From Winogradskyella sediminis (GTDB taxonomy: Bacteria > Bacteroidota > Bacteroidia > Flavobacteriales > Flavobacteriaceae): 64,000 nucleotides of DNA. The stretch lies in contig NZ_QUNH01000004.1 of the NCBI RefSeq assembly GCF_003387355.1, positions 1 through 64,000 of the forward strand, in the 5' to 3' direction. Position 1 is the stretch's first letter. Each line of letters starts with the position of its first letter. The position numbers were made by a program, and so were the translations under genes. Shown in pieces: positions 1 to 8,929 of this stretch. Below the pieces are notes generated by a model that was given only the letters and a program-made list of their open reading frames with translations, was not told the DNA's origin and made no database searches.

Positions 1-37
1 TTTGTTATATTAATACTTTGATAGAGAAAAAATAGCT

Positions 38-2479
38 ATGAATGTAAATAAGGAATTAGAATTAGCATGGAAGTTTGTAAATAATACAAATAGGAATATC
101 TTTCTAACCGGTAAAGCAGGAACTGGAAAAACGACATTTTTACATAAATTAAAATTTGAAAGTAACAAACGAATGGTTGTTGTTGCACCTACAGGTGTCG
201 CGGCTATTAATGCCAAAGGGGTTACTATGCATTCTTTCTTTCAACTACCCTTTGGACCTATTTTGCCTCATGATGACTTAGGGAAATCTTCAAATTTTAC
301 AAGAAGATTTAGTAAAACTAAAATCAATATCATTAAATCATTAGACCTGCTAGTCATTGATGAAATCAGTATGGTTAGAGCTGACTTACTTGATGGTATC
401 GATAAAACCCTAAGACGTTATAAGAATAGAAATAAAGTATTTGGAGGTGTTCAACTATTAATGATTGGTGATTTACAGCAATTATCTCCAGTTATTAAGG
501 ATTCCGAATGGAGGTTGTTACAGGCTTATTATAAGAATGTATTCTTTTTTAGTAGTATTGCTTACCAAGCGGCTAAAGTTATTACTATTGAACTTAAGTA
601 TATCTATAGACAAGAGAACCCTCTGTTCATTAATATTCTTAATGAAATTAGAAATAATACGCTTAGTATTGATTCTGCTACTGAATTAAATAAGCGTTTT
701 ATTCCAGATTTTGAAGCAAATGAATCAGATGGATATATATCGTTAACGACACATAACCATAAAGCGTTACAAACAAATCAGCTAAAGTTAGATAAATTAG
801 ATGGTCCAGAAAGAATATATAGAGCTAAAGTACAAGGGAATTTTCCAGAACATTCGTATCCTAATAAGGAAGAATTAATGCTTAAAGTTGGTGCGCAAGT
901 AATGTTCATTAAAAATGACAGTTCACCTGAGAAACGTTATTTCAATGGAAAAATAGGAAAAGTTATTTTTTTAGATAAAGATGAAGTGGTCGTTAAATGT
1001 CCCGATGATGATTTTAACATTAATACCCAAGTCGAGACATGGGAAAATATTAAATATACAGTAGATAAAGATACTAAAGCGATATCGGAAGATAAAATAG
1101 GTAGTTATTCTCAAATTCCGTTGCGTTTGGCATGGGCTATTACTATTCATAAAAGTCAGGGACTTACTTTTAATAAAGCTATTATTGATGCGCAAGGTGC
1201 TTTTGCGCATGGTCAAACCTATGTGGCGTTGAGTCGTTGCAAATCTTTAGAAGGCCTAGTATTAAAAAGTAAAATTGAATCCGATCAAATTATTAGCGAT
1301 TCTAATGTAATTGCATTTAATCAAAATGCGGAAACAAATCAACCTAATGAAGCCATTTTAACTGAATCTAAACGAAGTTTCCAGCTAGATTTAATATCAG
1401 AAATTTTTAACTTTTATAAGTTTTTGTATCCTGTTAACCGCATTTTAGATATATATTATAAAAATAGAGGTAGTGTTGAAGGGCACGTTGAAACTCCATT
1501 AGTTATAATAAAAGATTGTGTTACTCATCTTCTAAAAATTAGTAATGGATTTAAATCACAACTTAACACCTTATTAGATCCTACTGATTTACCTGAATCG
1601 AGTTCAATTATTCAAGACCGTTTTAAAAAAGCATTACATTATTTTAAAGAAGAAGTAAAGACTAAGATCGGAAGTCCATTAAAAGACTTTAAATATACAA
1701 CGGATAATAAAGCGGTTCAAAAAGATATTGATAAGCAATTAGACACTATAGAAGAATTACTAGAAACAAAACTATCCTACTTTGAAGGTTTAAGAAATGG
1801 ATTTAAAACCGTTGATTTTTTAGCATTAAGAGCCAAATCAGTTTTCTTAGCTAAAGAGAAGCCAAAGAAAACCCGTAAATCGGTGGTAGATGGCACTGCA
1901 AATTTAGAATTGTTTGAATTATTAAGGGAGCTTAGAAATGACATTGCAGTGAGAGAAGATTTAATTCATTATCAAATTTTTACTCAAAAATCACTTTATG
2001 CCATGTGTGAAACTTTACCTGTAAGTCAAAAGGAATTAAAAGAAATTCATGGCATGGGTAAAACTCGAGTTGATAAATATGGTGATGAAATCTTAAAGGT
2101 TATTAAAACTTACTGCGATGAAAATGATATTGAGTTTAAAAGTGAAGAAATAGCTTTTAAAACTGCTAAACCAAAAAAGAAGAAAGCTGATACCAAAAAA
2201 ATATCTTTAGATTTGTTTCAATCTGGAAAATCCATTGAACAAATTGCTTTAGAACGAGAGCTTACGACAAATACTATTTTTAGACATTTAACAGATTTCA
2301 TAGCAACAGGTGAAATTAAGGTCACGGACATTATTTCTAAAAAACATTATGAAGAGTTAAAAAAAATAATTCCTACTAAAACATTTGATAGTCTTTCAGA
2401 TTTAAAGCATCAAATAGATGATAAATATTCTTATAACGAGATTGGGTTAGTGTTACAAGAATTAAATGCAACGATGTAA
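38..2479 (+). CDS. PIF1/RecD-like SF1B helicase with HRDC and C-terminal helix-turn-helix region
   Basis: An 813-residue ATP-dependent DNA helicase, expected to be cytoplasmic and to act in DNA repair or replication. Visible superfamily 1 motifs are the Walker A box GKAGTGKT (residues 25-32), Walker B DEIS (108-111), motif III GDLQQLSPV (about 144-152), and near residues 371-400 the pair HKSQGLTF and YVALSR typical of PIF1/RecD2-type helicases. After a helical linker an HRDC-like domain follows (about 625-695, with the GMGKTRVDKYG hairpin), then a Lys-rich linker and a helix-turn-helix-like segment (about 720-765). HRDC and HTH tails suggest DNA-structure binding. It starts with ATG at 38 and is complete. 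The exact in vivo role is not known to me. Confidence 0.88.
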   Translation: MNVNKELELAWKFVNNTNRNIFLTGKAGTGKTTFLHKLKFESNKRMVVVAPTGVAAINAKGVTMHSFFQLPFGPILPHDDLGKSSNFTRRFSKTKINIIKSLDLLVIDEISMVRADLLDGIDKTLRRYKNRNKVFGGVQLLMIGDLQQLSPVIKDSEWRLLQAYYKNVFFFSSIAYQAAKVITIELKYIYRQENPLFINILNEIRNNTLSIDSATELNKRFIPDFEANESDGYISLTTHNHKALQTNQLKLDKLDGPERIYRAKVQGNFPEHSYPNKEELMLKVGAQVMFIKNDSSPEKRYFNGKIGKVIFLDKDEVVVKCPDDDFNINTQVETWENIKYTVDKDTKAISEDKIGSYSQIPLRLAWAITIHKSQGLTFNKAIIDAQGAFAHGQTYVALSRCKSLEGLVLKSKIESDQIISDSNVIAFNQNAETNQPNEAILTESKRSFQLDLISEIFNFYKFLYPVNRILDIYYKNRGSVEGHVETPLVIIKDCVTHLLKISNGFKSQLNTLLDPTDLPESSSIIQDRFKKALHYFKEEVKTKIGSPLKDFKYTTDNKAVQKDIDKQLDTIEELLETKLSYFEGLRNGFKTVDFLALRAKSVFLAKEKPKKTRKSVVDGTANLELFELLRELRNDIAVREDLIHYQIFTQKSLYAMCETLPVSQKELKEIHGMGKTRVDKYGDEILKVIKTYCDENDIEFKSEEIAFKTAKPKKKKADTKKISLDLFQSGKSIEQIALERELTTNTIFRHLTDFIATGEIKVTDIISKKHYEELKKIIPTKTFDSLSDLKHQIDDKYSYNEIGLVLQELNATM

Positions 2480-2626
2480 TTATTATTTTACGCTTTATTG
2501 TTTAGCTTTAAATTGTAGTTATTATAATTATTTTATAAAGTTTTTACGAATAAGTCTACTGAGCTTTTTTTTACCATAAAATTTATCTCGGTACTTATTA
2601 TGGAAAATAGGATAATCTCAAAAAAT

Positions 2627-2659
2627 AAAAAACCCATCAAATTTTTTGATGGGTTTTTT
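2627..2659. terminator. Bidirectional intrinsic terminator between convergent helicase and acyl-CoA dehydrogenase genes
   Basis: A perfect 11-bp stem (AACCCATCAAA at 2631-2641, TTTGATGGGTT at 2645-2655) with a 3-nt loop is flanked by an A-run on the left and a T-run on the right. It can therefore stop transcription from both sides. It lies between the helicase stop (2479) and the minus-strand stop at 2690. Confidence 0.9.
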
Positions 2660-2689
2660 AATTAAAAAGTAAATGAGTTTGTCTTATGT

Positions 2690-3832
2690 CTATGACTTTA
2701 TAAGACCTCTAGAAATTACAATTTTCTGAATTTCAGATGTACCTTCATAGATCTGTGTAATTTTTGCATCACGCATTAAGCGTTCCACATGATATTCTTT
2801 AACAAAACCATTTCCACCATGGATTTGTACAGCTTCTACAGTTTGCTCCATAGCAACTTTACTTGCGTATAATTTTGCCATAGCGCTACTCATGTCATAA
2901 TTATTGCCTTGGTCCTTGTCCCATGCGGCTTTCATAACAAGCATTCTTGCTGCTTCTATTTCAGTATACATATCTGCTAATTTAAAAGCAATGGCTTGAT
3001 GATTACAAATTTCCGTGCCAAAAGCTTTACGTTCCTTAGAATATTTTAAAGCCAATTCATAAGCTCCCGATGCGATACCTAAGGCTTGAGCTGCAATACC
3101 AATACGTCCACCAGAAAGTGTTTTCATTGCAAATCTAAATCCAAAACCGTCTTCACCAATTCTATTTTCTTTAGGAACTTTGACATCATTAAATTGTAAG
3201 GTGTGAGTATCACTTCCCCTGATCCCTAATTTATCTTCTTTGGGACCAATATCAAAACCTGGCATCCCTTTTTCTAATATAAATGCATTAATGCCATGAG
3301 AGCCTTTATGCTTATCGGTTTGCGCAATCACTAAATACACTTCAGCACGTCCTCCGTTAGTAATCCAGTTTTTTGTACCATTTAAAATGTAATGATCACC
3401 TTTATCTATGGCAGTTGTTTTTTGGGATGTTGCATCACTACCAGCTTCTGGTTCACTTAAGCAGAAAGCACCAATGCATTCTCCAGTTGCTAATTTTGTT
3501 AAATACTTTTCTTTTTGTGCCTCATTTCCGTAAGCTTCTAATCCGTAGCATACTAAAGAGTTATTCACAGAAACCATAACAGAAGCAGAGGCATCTACTT
3601 TAGATAATTCTTCCATGATGAGTATATAAGAAATAGCATCCATTCCGCTACCACCATATTTAGGATCTACCATAATACCTAAAAATCCTAATTCACCCAT
3701 TTTGCGTACTAGGCTATCAGGAAAAGTTTGTGCATTATCACGTTCTATGACACCAGGAAGTAATTCTGTTTGTGCAAAATCGCGAGCAGCATCACGAATC
3801 ATTAGATGTTCCTCTGTTAAGTTAAAGTCCAT
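2690..3832 (-). CDS. Acyl-CoA dehydrogenase (short/medium-chain type)
   Basis: A 380-residue FAD flavoenzyme that oxidises acyl-CoA to trans-2-enoyl-CoA in beta-oxidation or branched-chain amino acid breakdown. The length is typical of the family. Visible features are the first signature CLSEPEAGSDA in the middle beta domain, the GGRIGIAAQ segment, and the C-terminal QIYEGTSEIQ motif with the expected catalytic base Glu363. The butyryl-CoA dehydrogenase type is the likeliest, but chain length cannot be read from sequence alone. It is a single gene with its own promoter (box at 3871-3878) and a shared terminator downstream. Confidence 0.93.
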   Translation of the reverse strand: MDFNLTEEHLMIRDAARDFAQTELLPGVIERDNAQTFPDSLVRKMGELGFLGIMVDPKYGGSGMDAISYILIMEELSKVDASASVMVSVNNSLVCYGLEAYGNEAQKEKYLTKLATGECIGAFCLSEPEAGSDATSQKTTAIDKGDHYILNGTKNWITNGGRAEVYLVIAQTDKHKGSHGINAFILEKGMPGFDIGPKEDKLGIRGSDTHTLQFNDVKVPKENRIGEDGFGFRFAMKTLSGGRIGIAAQALGIASGAYELALKYSKERKAFGTEICNHQAIAFKLADMYTEIEAARMLVMKAAWDKDQGNNYDMSSAMAKLYASKVAMEQTVEAVQIHGGNGFVKEYHVERLMRDAKITQIYEGTSEIQKIVISRGLIKS

Positions 3833-3870
3833 ATATTATAAAATATTATTGATTTCTTAAAAATTTAAAG

Positions 3871-3901
3871 CAAAGATAATTTTTTATTACGGTATTTTCA
3901 A
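3871..3901 (-). promoter_or_regulatory. Promoter of the acyl-CoA dehydrogenase gene
   Basis: Read on the minus strand there is a perfect Bacteroidetes -7 box TATCTTTG (3878 down to 3871) with a TTG -33 element (3901 down to 3899) 20 nt upstream. The predicted transcript starts near 3866, giving a leader of about 34 nt. Confidence 0.7.
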
Positions 3902-3924
3902 TAAGGAATATTATTTTTACTCAT

Positions 3925-4992
3925 ATGACAAAATCTACTTATAATATTATCGGAGTAATGTCCGGAACTTCTTTAGATGGTATCGATATTATTTATGCTA
4001 GTTTCGATGTGGGACGTACTTGGGGTTTTAAAATTTATCAAGCCGAAACGGTGTCCTATTCTAACTCATGGAAATTCTTGTTATCTGCACTTGTTAATTA
4101 TTCAAGGTCTCAATTACAGGCAATTGACCTCGAGTATTCTCAGTATTTAGGAACTGTGATTTCATCCTTTATTAAACGGCATAATATTGATAACATCGAT
4201 TTTATTTGTTCTCATGGACATACCGCTCTGCATCAGTCAGATCTCGGATTGACTTATCAAATTGGAAATAAGCAAATTTTGGCAGATACTTTACAACAAA
4301 AAGTAATTTGCGATTTTAGAATTCAAGATGTGCGACTCGGAGGACAAGGAGCTCCTTTAGTGCCAATTGGAGATCAGCTGCTCTTTAAAGACTATAATTA
4401 TTGCTTAAACTTAGGCGGCTTTGCTAATATTTCCTATGAAGTTAATAAGGAACGTATTGCTTTTGATGTTTGTCCTGTAAATATTGTATTAAATTATTAC
4501 GTAGGCAACCTTAATTTAGAATATGATGATAAAGGACAATTGGCAGCCACAGGAAAAGTTAATAAAAATTTATTATCTGAGCTTAATGCGCTTGCGTATT
4601 TCAAGGAGGAAGCACCAAAATCTTTAGGCTTAGAATGGGTAGATGTTAATGTATTTCCTTTAATAGATGAATACAACCTTCAAGTTAAAGATGTATTAAG
4701 AACATATATTGAGCATATTGCAATGCAGGTTTCAGAGGTTTTAGTTACACCTAATGCAAAACTTTTAATAACAGGTGGAGGAGTGTATAATAGTTTTTTA
4801 ATGGAAAGAATAAAGCATTTTTCTGAAGTTGAAGTTATTATTCCTAATAACGAAATTGTAGAATTTAAGGAGGCTTTAATTTTTGGGTTACTTGGTGTGC
4901 TAAAAGATAGGAATGAAGTCAATTGTTTAAAAAGCGTAACTGGTGCTAAAAAAAATCATTCATCTGGAAAAATTTTAATGCCGAAAAAATAA
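3925..4992 (+). CDS. anmK: Anhydro-N-acetylmuramic acid kinase
   Basis: A 355-residue cytoplasmic sugar kinase of the ASKHA fold that opens 1,6-anhydroMurNAc and phosphorylates it to MurNAc-6-phosphate in peptidoglycan recycling. The N-terminal phosphate-binding loop GVMSGTSLDG (residues 10-19) is the family signature. SHGHTALHQ, RIQDVRLGGQGAPLVP, LGGFANIS and the late TGGGVYNSFL also match. The ATG at 3925 is preceded by a near-consensus box TATTTTTA (3912-3919). No other recycling gene is adjacent. Confidence 0.95.
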   Translation: MTKSTYNIIGVMSGTSLDGIDIIYASFDVGRTWGFKIYQAETVSYSNSWKFLLSALVNYSRSQLQAIDLEYSQYLGTVISSFIKRHNIDNIDFICSHGHTALHQSDLGLTYQIGNKQILADTLQQKVICDFRIQDVRLGGQGAPLVPIGDQLLFKDYNYCLNLGGFANISYEVNKERIAFDVCPVNIVLNYYVGNLNLEYDDKGQLAATGKVNKNLLSELNALAYFKEEAPKSLGLEWVDVNVFPLIDEYNLQVKDVLRTYIEHIAMQVSEVLVTPNAKLLITGGGVYNSFLMERIKHFSEVEVIIPNNEIVEFKEALIFGLLGVLKDRNEVNCLKSVTGAKKNHSSGKILMPKK

Positions 4993-5023
4993 ATTAAATT
5001 AAGCTTTCACATAGATTGTTTTT

Positions 5024-5031
5024 TATATTTG
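5024..5031 (+). promoter_or_regulatory. -7 promoter box for the amino acid dehydrogenase/nhaD unit
   Basis: A perfect TATATTTG box lies 25 nt before the TTG start at 5057. No clear TTG -33 element is seen at the right distance. Confidence 0.55.
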
Positions 5032-5056
5032 TTACTACATAATAAATGCACAAAAA

Positions 5057-6286
5057 TTGATAAAAGATTTACTTCAGAAATACGAAAATAAGGAACCTGA
5101 AATCGTATTTCATTGGAACGACGCAGAGACCGAAGCAGAAGGATGGACTGTAATTAACTCATTACGAGGTGGAGCAGCGGGTGGAGGAACCAGAATGCGC
5201 AAAGGATTAGATAAAAATGAAGTCTTGTCACTGGCTAAAACTATGGAGGTTAAATTCACCGTTTCTGGTCCTGCTATTGGAGGAGCTAAATCTGGAATTA
5301 ACTTTGACCCACTAGACCCTAGAAAAGAAGGTGTACTACAACGTTGGTATGCAGCCGTTTCACCATTACTTAAAAGCTATTACGGTACTGGAGGTGATTT
5401 AAATGTAGATGAGATTCACGAAGTAATACCAATTACTGAGCAAAGTGGTGTTTGGCATCCCCAAGAAGGTGTTTTTGAAGGTCATTTTAAACCTACACAA
5501 GCCGACAAGATTAATAGAATTGGTCAGTTAAGACATGGAGTGATTAAGGTTATTGAAAACCCAAACTATTCTCCAAGTGTAAGCGAAAAATATACTGTAG
5601 CCGATATGATAACGGGCTATGGTGTTGCTACAGCTGCTCATCATTTTTATGATATTAATGGAGATTCCATAAAAGGGAAACGTGTCATTGTTCAAGGTTT
5701 TGGAAACGTTGGTGCGGCCGCAGCATTTTATTTTGCTCAAATGGGAGCTAAAGTTGTAGGTATAATTGATAGAGATGGAGGATTAATAAACCCTTCTGGT
5801 TTTTCTTTTGATGACATTACAGATTTATATCTTGCCAAAGTAGGTAACACCCTTATTGCAGATAACCTTATTCCTTTTAGTGAGATCAACGAACAAATAT
5901 GGTCTTTACAAGCAGAGGTATTTGCTCCATGTGCAGCATCTAGATTAGTTACACAAAATCAAATAGACCAAATGATAAATACAGGTTTAGAAGTAATAAC
6001 CTGTGGAGCTAACGTTCCTTTTGCCGATAAAGAAATATTTTTTGGTTCTATAATGGAATATACTGATCAAAAAATAAGTTTAATACCAGATTTTATCTCT
6101 AACTGTGGTATGGCAAGAGTCTTTGCCTACTTTATGGAACGCAAAGTACAAATGACTGATGAAGCTATTTTTAAGGACACCTCTAATGTCATTAGAAAAG
6201 CATTACAAGACGTGCACAAAATTAATCCAACAAAAACAGGTATAAGTGAAACTGCTTTTGAGATTGCACTTAGACAACTCATATAA
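5057..6286 (+). CDS. Glu/Leu/Phe/Val family amino acid dehydrogenase
   Basis: A 409-residue NAD(P)-dependent oxidative deaminase of the glutamate/leucine dehydrogenase superfamily. The catalytic lysines are visible as K66 (MEVKFTVSG) and K78 (GGAKSGI), and the GGDLNVDE segment follows. The Rossmann dinucleotide loop is GFGNVG (about 213-218). The chain is somewhat longer than classical leucine dehydrogenases (about 365), so the substrate is left open. The start is a TTG: no in-frame ATG lies upstream, and the -7 box at 5024-5031 fixes the 5' end. It is followed 25 bp later by nhaD, so the two may be cotranscribed. Confidence 0.88.
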   Translation: MIKDLLQKYENKEPEIVFHWNDAETEAEGWTVINSLRGGAAGGGTRMRKGLDKNEVLSLAKTMEVKFTVSGPAIGGAKSGINFDPLDPRKEGVLQRWYAAVSPLLKSYYGTGGDLNVDEIHEVIPITEQSGVWHPQEGVFEGHFKPTQADKINRIGQLRHGVIKVIENPNYSPSVSEKYTVADMITGYGVATAAHHFYDINGDSIKGKRVIVQGFGNVGAAAAFYFAQMGAKVVGIIDRDGGLINPSGFSFDDITDLYLAKVGNTLIADNLIPFSEINEQIWSLQAEVFAPCAASRLVTQNQIDQMINTGLEVITCGANVPFADKEIFFGSIMEYTDQKISLIPDFISNCGMARVFAYFMERKVQMTDEAIFKDTSNVIRKALQDVHKINPTKTGISETAFEIALRQLI

Positions 6287-6310
6287 TTAACTACAATTAT
6301 AATTAACACT

Positions 6311-7705
6311 ATGGAAACAGTAATAATACTTGTATTCGTCCTTGGTTATTTGGCCATAACCCTAGAACACAATATTAAAATAGATAAATTAATTCCAGCT
6401 CTAGTAATGATGGCTATTAGTTGGGCATTAATTTCTCTTGGTATCGATGATTTTACACAATGGTTTGATTCTGCCAAACATCATCTAATGGAAAATTTTG
6501 GGTTGCTTCCGCATGAAGACAAAATGCATTTAATGGAAGAAACCTTACTACATCATTTAGGTAAAACTGCAGAAATATTGGTATTCTTACTTGGAGCAAT
6601 GACCATCGTAGAAATTATTGATTATTTTGATGGATTTTCAACAATAAAAGGTTTTATTAAAACCAAAAGTAAAAAGAAAATTCTTTGGATTTTTGGCTTC
6701 TTAGCATTCTTCCTTTCTGCTATTATTGATAACCTTACTGCAACAATAGTATTAATATCTATTTTACAAAAACTGATAAATAATAGAGATGTACGTATTT
6801 GGTATGCCGGTTTAATTATTATAGCCGCCAATGCCGGTGGAGCGTGGTCTCCAATAGGTGATGTTACTACTACAATGCTTTGGATTGGGAAAAAGGTAAC
6901 CAGTGGGCATTTATTTGTGTATCTGTTTTTACCCTCATTAATTTGTATGTTGGTACCAACATTTATAGCTTCTTTATTACCTGCTTTCAAGGGAAAAATA
7001 GAGTCAGAGGAGAATCTCGATGAAAAACCCAAAAGTAAATACAGTGCTATAATGTTGTATATGGGACTTGGAGGTATTGTTTCTGTTCCAATTTTTAAGA
7101 CCGTAACACATTTGCCTCCTTATGTAGGCATGATGTTAGCACTTGGTGTAGTAGCAATATTTGCAGAAATATATAGTAATACTAAATTTAGCATGTCTAG
7201 TCACGATTCAGTAGAGAGTGATGCACACGCACATCACAGTCCTGTTCATTATTCACTCTCTAAAATAGAATTGCCAAGTATTCTATTCTTTTTAGGAATT
7301 TTAATGGCAGTTGCTGCTCTTGAATCTTTAGGTATTTTATTTGGCTTTGCAGGCACACTTCAAGATACTATGCCAATGATGGGTACTGAATTGCACCATG
7401 CAGGAGTATCAGATTTGGTAGTGTTATTATTAGGAGTAGGTTCTGCGGTTATTGATAATGTTCCACTTGTTGCAGCAAGTTTGGGGATGTTTACAGAGCC
7501 AATCGATAATGAGTTGTGGCATTTTATAGCCTATTCTGCTGGTACAGGTGGAAGTATGTTAATAATCGGATCTGCGGCAGGTGTTGTGGCTATGGGAATG
7601 GAAAAAATAGATTTCTTTTGGTACTTAAAGAAAATATCTTGGTTAGCCTTAATAGGATTTCTGGCCGGAGCTGTGGTCTTTATGTTTACCAGAACTATAT
7701 TTTAA
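6311..7705 (+). CDS. nhaD: Na+/H+ antiporter, NhaD family
   Basis: A 464-residue inner-membrane antiporter that expels Na+ (or Li+) in exchange for protons, as expected for a marine bacterium. The many hydrophobic helices and the paired signatures SAIIDNLTATIV (about 136-147) and VIDNVPLVAASLG (about 380-392) are typical of the NhaD/ion transporter superfamily, with conserved Asp-Asn pairs. A cytoplasmic His-rich loop lies near residues 300-315. It follows the amino acid dehydrogenase on the same strand with a 24-bp gap. Confidence 0.93.
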   Translation: METVIILVFVLGYLAITLEHNIKIDKLIPALVMMAISWALISLGIDDFTQWFDSAKHHLMENFGLLPHEDKMHLMEETLLHHLGKTAEILVFLLGAMTIVEIIDYFDGFSTIKGFIKTKSKKKILWIFGFLAFFLSAIIDNLTATIVLISILQKLINNRDVRIWYAGLIIIAANAGGAWSPIGDVTTTMLWIGKKVTSGHLFVYLFLPSLICMLVPTFIASLLPAFKGKIESEENLDEKPKSKYSAIMLYMGLGGIVSVPIFKTVTHLPPYVGMMLALGVVAIFAEIYSNTKFSMSSHDSVESDAHAHHSPVHYSLSKIELPSILFFLGILMAVAALESLGILFGFAGTLQDTMPMMGTELHHAGVSDLVVLLLGVGSAVIDNVPLVAASLGMFTEPIDNELWHFIAYSAGTGGSMLIIGSAAGVVAMGMEKIDFFWYLKKISWLALIGFLAGAVVFMFTRTIF

Positions 7706-7711
7706 TAGATA

Positions 7712-7719
7712 TACTTTTG
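7712..7719 (+). promoter_or_regulatory. -7 promoter box for the exbB-exbD unit
   Basis: Perfect TACTTTTG box 51 nt upstream of exbB; the -33 element is weak. It suggests the Ton motor genes start their own transcript after nhaD. Confidence 0.5.
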
Positions 7720-7770
7720 TTACAATATAGACGTTATACAATTAATGAAAATAATTTCAATTTTTAGAAT

Positions 7771-8466
7771 ATGATAGCATTGAGTACTATTCAAGATGAA
7801 GTAGATGTTTTAACTGATGGTGAATCAGTAGAAAAAACTTTATCCATAATAGAATTAATAACAAGCGGAGGAACATCAGGAATGGTGATTATTATTATTT
7901 TATTCCTATTGTTAATCGTAGCGACGTTCATATATTTTGAACGTATTTTTGCTATTAAAGCGGCATCTAAAGTTGATTCAAATTTTATGAATCAAATTAA
8001 AGATCATGTTAGTCATGGTAAATTCGATTCTGCTCAGATGTTATGCGCTCAGCAAAACTCACCGGTCTCAAGATTAATTGCAAAAGGAATCACACGCATT
8101 GGTAAGCCCTTAGAAGATATCAATTCTGCAATAGAAAATGCAGGAAAATTAGAAGTCTATAGTTTAGAGAAAAATGTGAGTGTTTTGGCTACTATTTCGG
8201 GTGTAGCACCTATGATTGGTTTCTTGGGAACTGTAGTTGGTATGATCATTTCAATTTTTGAACTGGCAAATGCAGGTGGAACCATTCAAATGGATGTGTT
8301 AGCAAGCGGATTATATACAGCAATGACCACAACTGTAGGTGGATTAATTGTGGGTATTATTGCTTATGTGGCTTATAATCACATTGTCGTTAAAACCAAT
8401 AAGGTCGTTTACCAAATGGAAGCAAATTCTGTTGAGTTTTTAGATCACCTAAACGAACCAATCTAA
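7771..8466 (+). CDS. exbB: MotA/TolQ/ExbB proton channel protein
   Basis: A 231-residue inner-membrane subunit of the Ton motor that converts the proton gradient into work on TonB. One membrane helix is seen near residues 35-55. Two more follow in the conserved C-terminal MotA_ExbB domain: LATISGVAPMIGFLGTVVGMI (about 135-155) and a TAMTTTVGGLIVGIIAYV segment (about 172-190). The gene starts the block exbB-exbD-tonB, with exbD beginning 2 bp downstream. The short acidic N-terminal segment before helix 1 is usual for the Bacteroidetes form. Confidence 0.93.
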   Translation: MIALSTIQDEVDVLTDGESVEKTLSIIELITSGGTSGMVIIIILFLLLIVATFIYFERIFAIKAASKVDSNFMNQIKDHVSHGKFDSAQMLCAQQNSPVSRLIAKGITRIGKPLEDINSAIENAGKLEVYSLEKNVSVLATISGVAPMIGFLGTVVGMIISIFELANAGGTIQMDVLASGLYTAMTTTVGGLIVGIIAYVAYNHIVVKTNKVVYQMEANSVEFLDHLNEPI

Positions 8467-8467
8467 T

Positions 8468-8860
8468 ATGAACATTAGAGGACGAAATAAAGTAACTCCA
8501 GAATTCAATATGGCGTCTATGACGGATATTGTATTCTTGTTATTAATCTTTTTTATGATTGCATCGACGCTGGTGACAACGAATGCTATTGATATTCTTT
8601 TGCCCAAAGCAAGTGGTAAAACCGAGAATAAAAAATCAATAGCAGTAAGTATTAAGAAAGATTTGACGTATTACATTGACCAGAATCGTGTTGGAGAAAG
8701 TGTTTTAGAATCAGAATTAGTTTCTATCATGGCATCCCAAGAATCTCCAACAATTGTATTACGAGCAGAAAAATCTGTTCCCGTAGAGAATGTGGTAAAA
8801 GTAATGGATATTGCAAATCGAAATAAATTCAAAGTTATTTTAGCTGTACAACCAGAATAG
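8468..8860 (+). CDS. exbD: ExbD/TolR biopolymer transport protein
   Basis: A 130-residue partner of ExbB with one N-terminal membrane helix (about residues 20-40) and a periplasmic domain. The proton-carrying aspartate is Asp20, in MASMTDIVF. Length and topology match the family. It is followed by tonB after 69 bp, a gap that contains a -7-like box at 8868-8875. Confidence 0.92.
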   Translation: MNIRGRNKVTPEFNMASMTDIVFLLLIFFMIASTLVTTNAIDILLPKASGKTENKKSIAVSIKKDLTYYIDQNRVGESVLESELVSIMASQESPTIVLRAEKSVPVENVVKVMDIANRNKFKVILAVQPE

Positions 8861-8867
8861 TCGACAT

Positions 8868-8875
8868 TATTTTTG
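8868..8875 (+). promoter_or_regulatory. -7 promoter box upstream of tonB
   Basis: Perfect TATTTTTG box 54 nt before the tonB ATG, with no convincing -33 element. It may allow extra tonB-folC transcription. Confidence 0.4.
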
Positions 8876-8929
8876 AAAACAATGTTATCTTTCTATGAAT
8901 TTAAAACTTAATAAGTTTATATAAAACAC

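Noticed and set aside
1..20. Complete promoter for the helicase gene
   Set aside because: TACTTTG (14-20) misses one spacer base of the consensus, and the TTTG at 1-4 is too close; the real signal may lie left of the window.
6622..7032. A 136-codon frame antisense to nhaD
   Set aside because: It is fully inside a well-supported gene and has no family resemblance.
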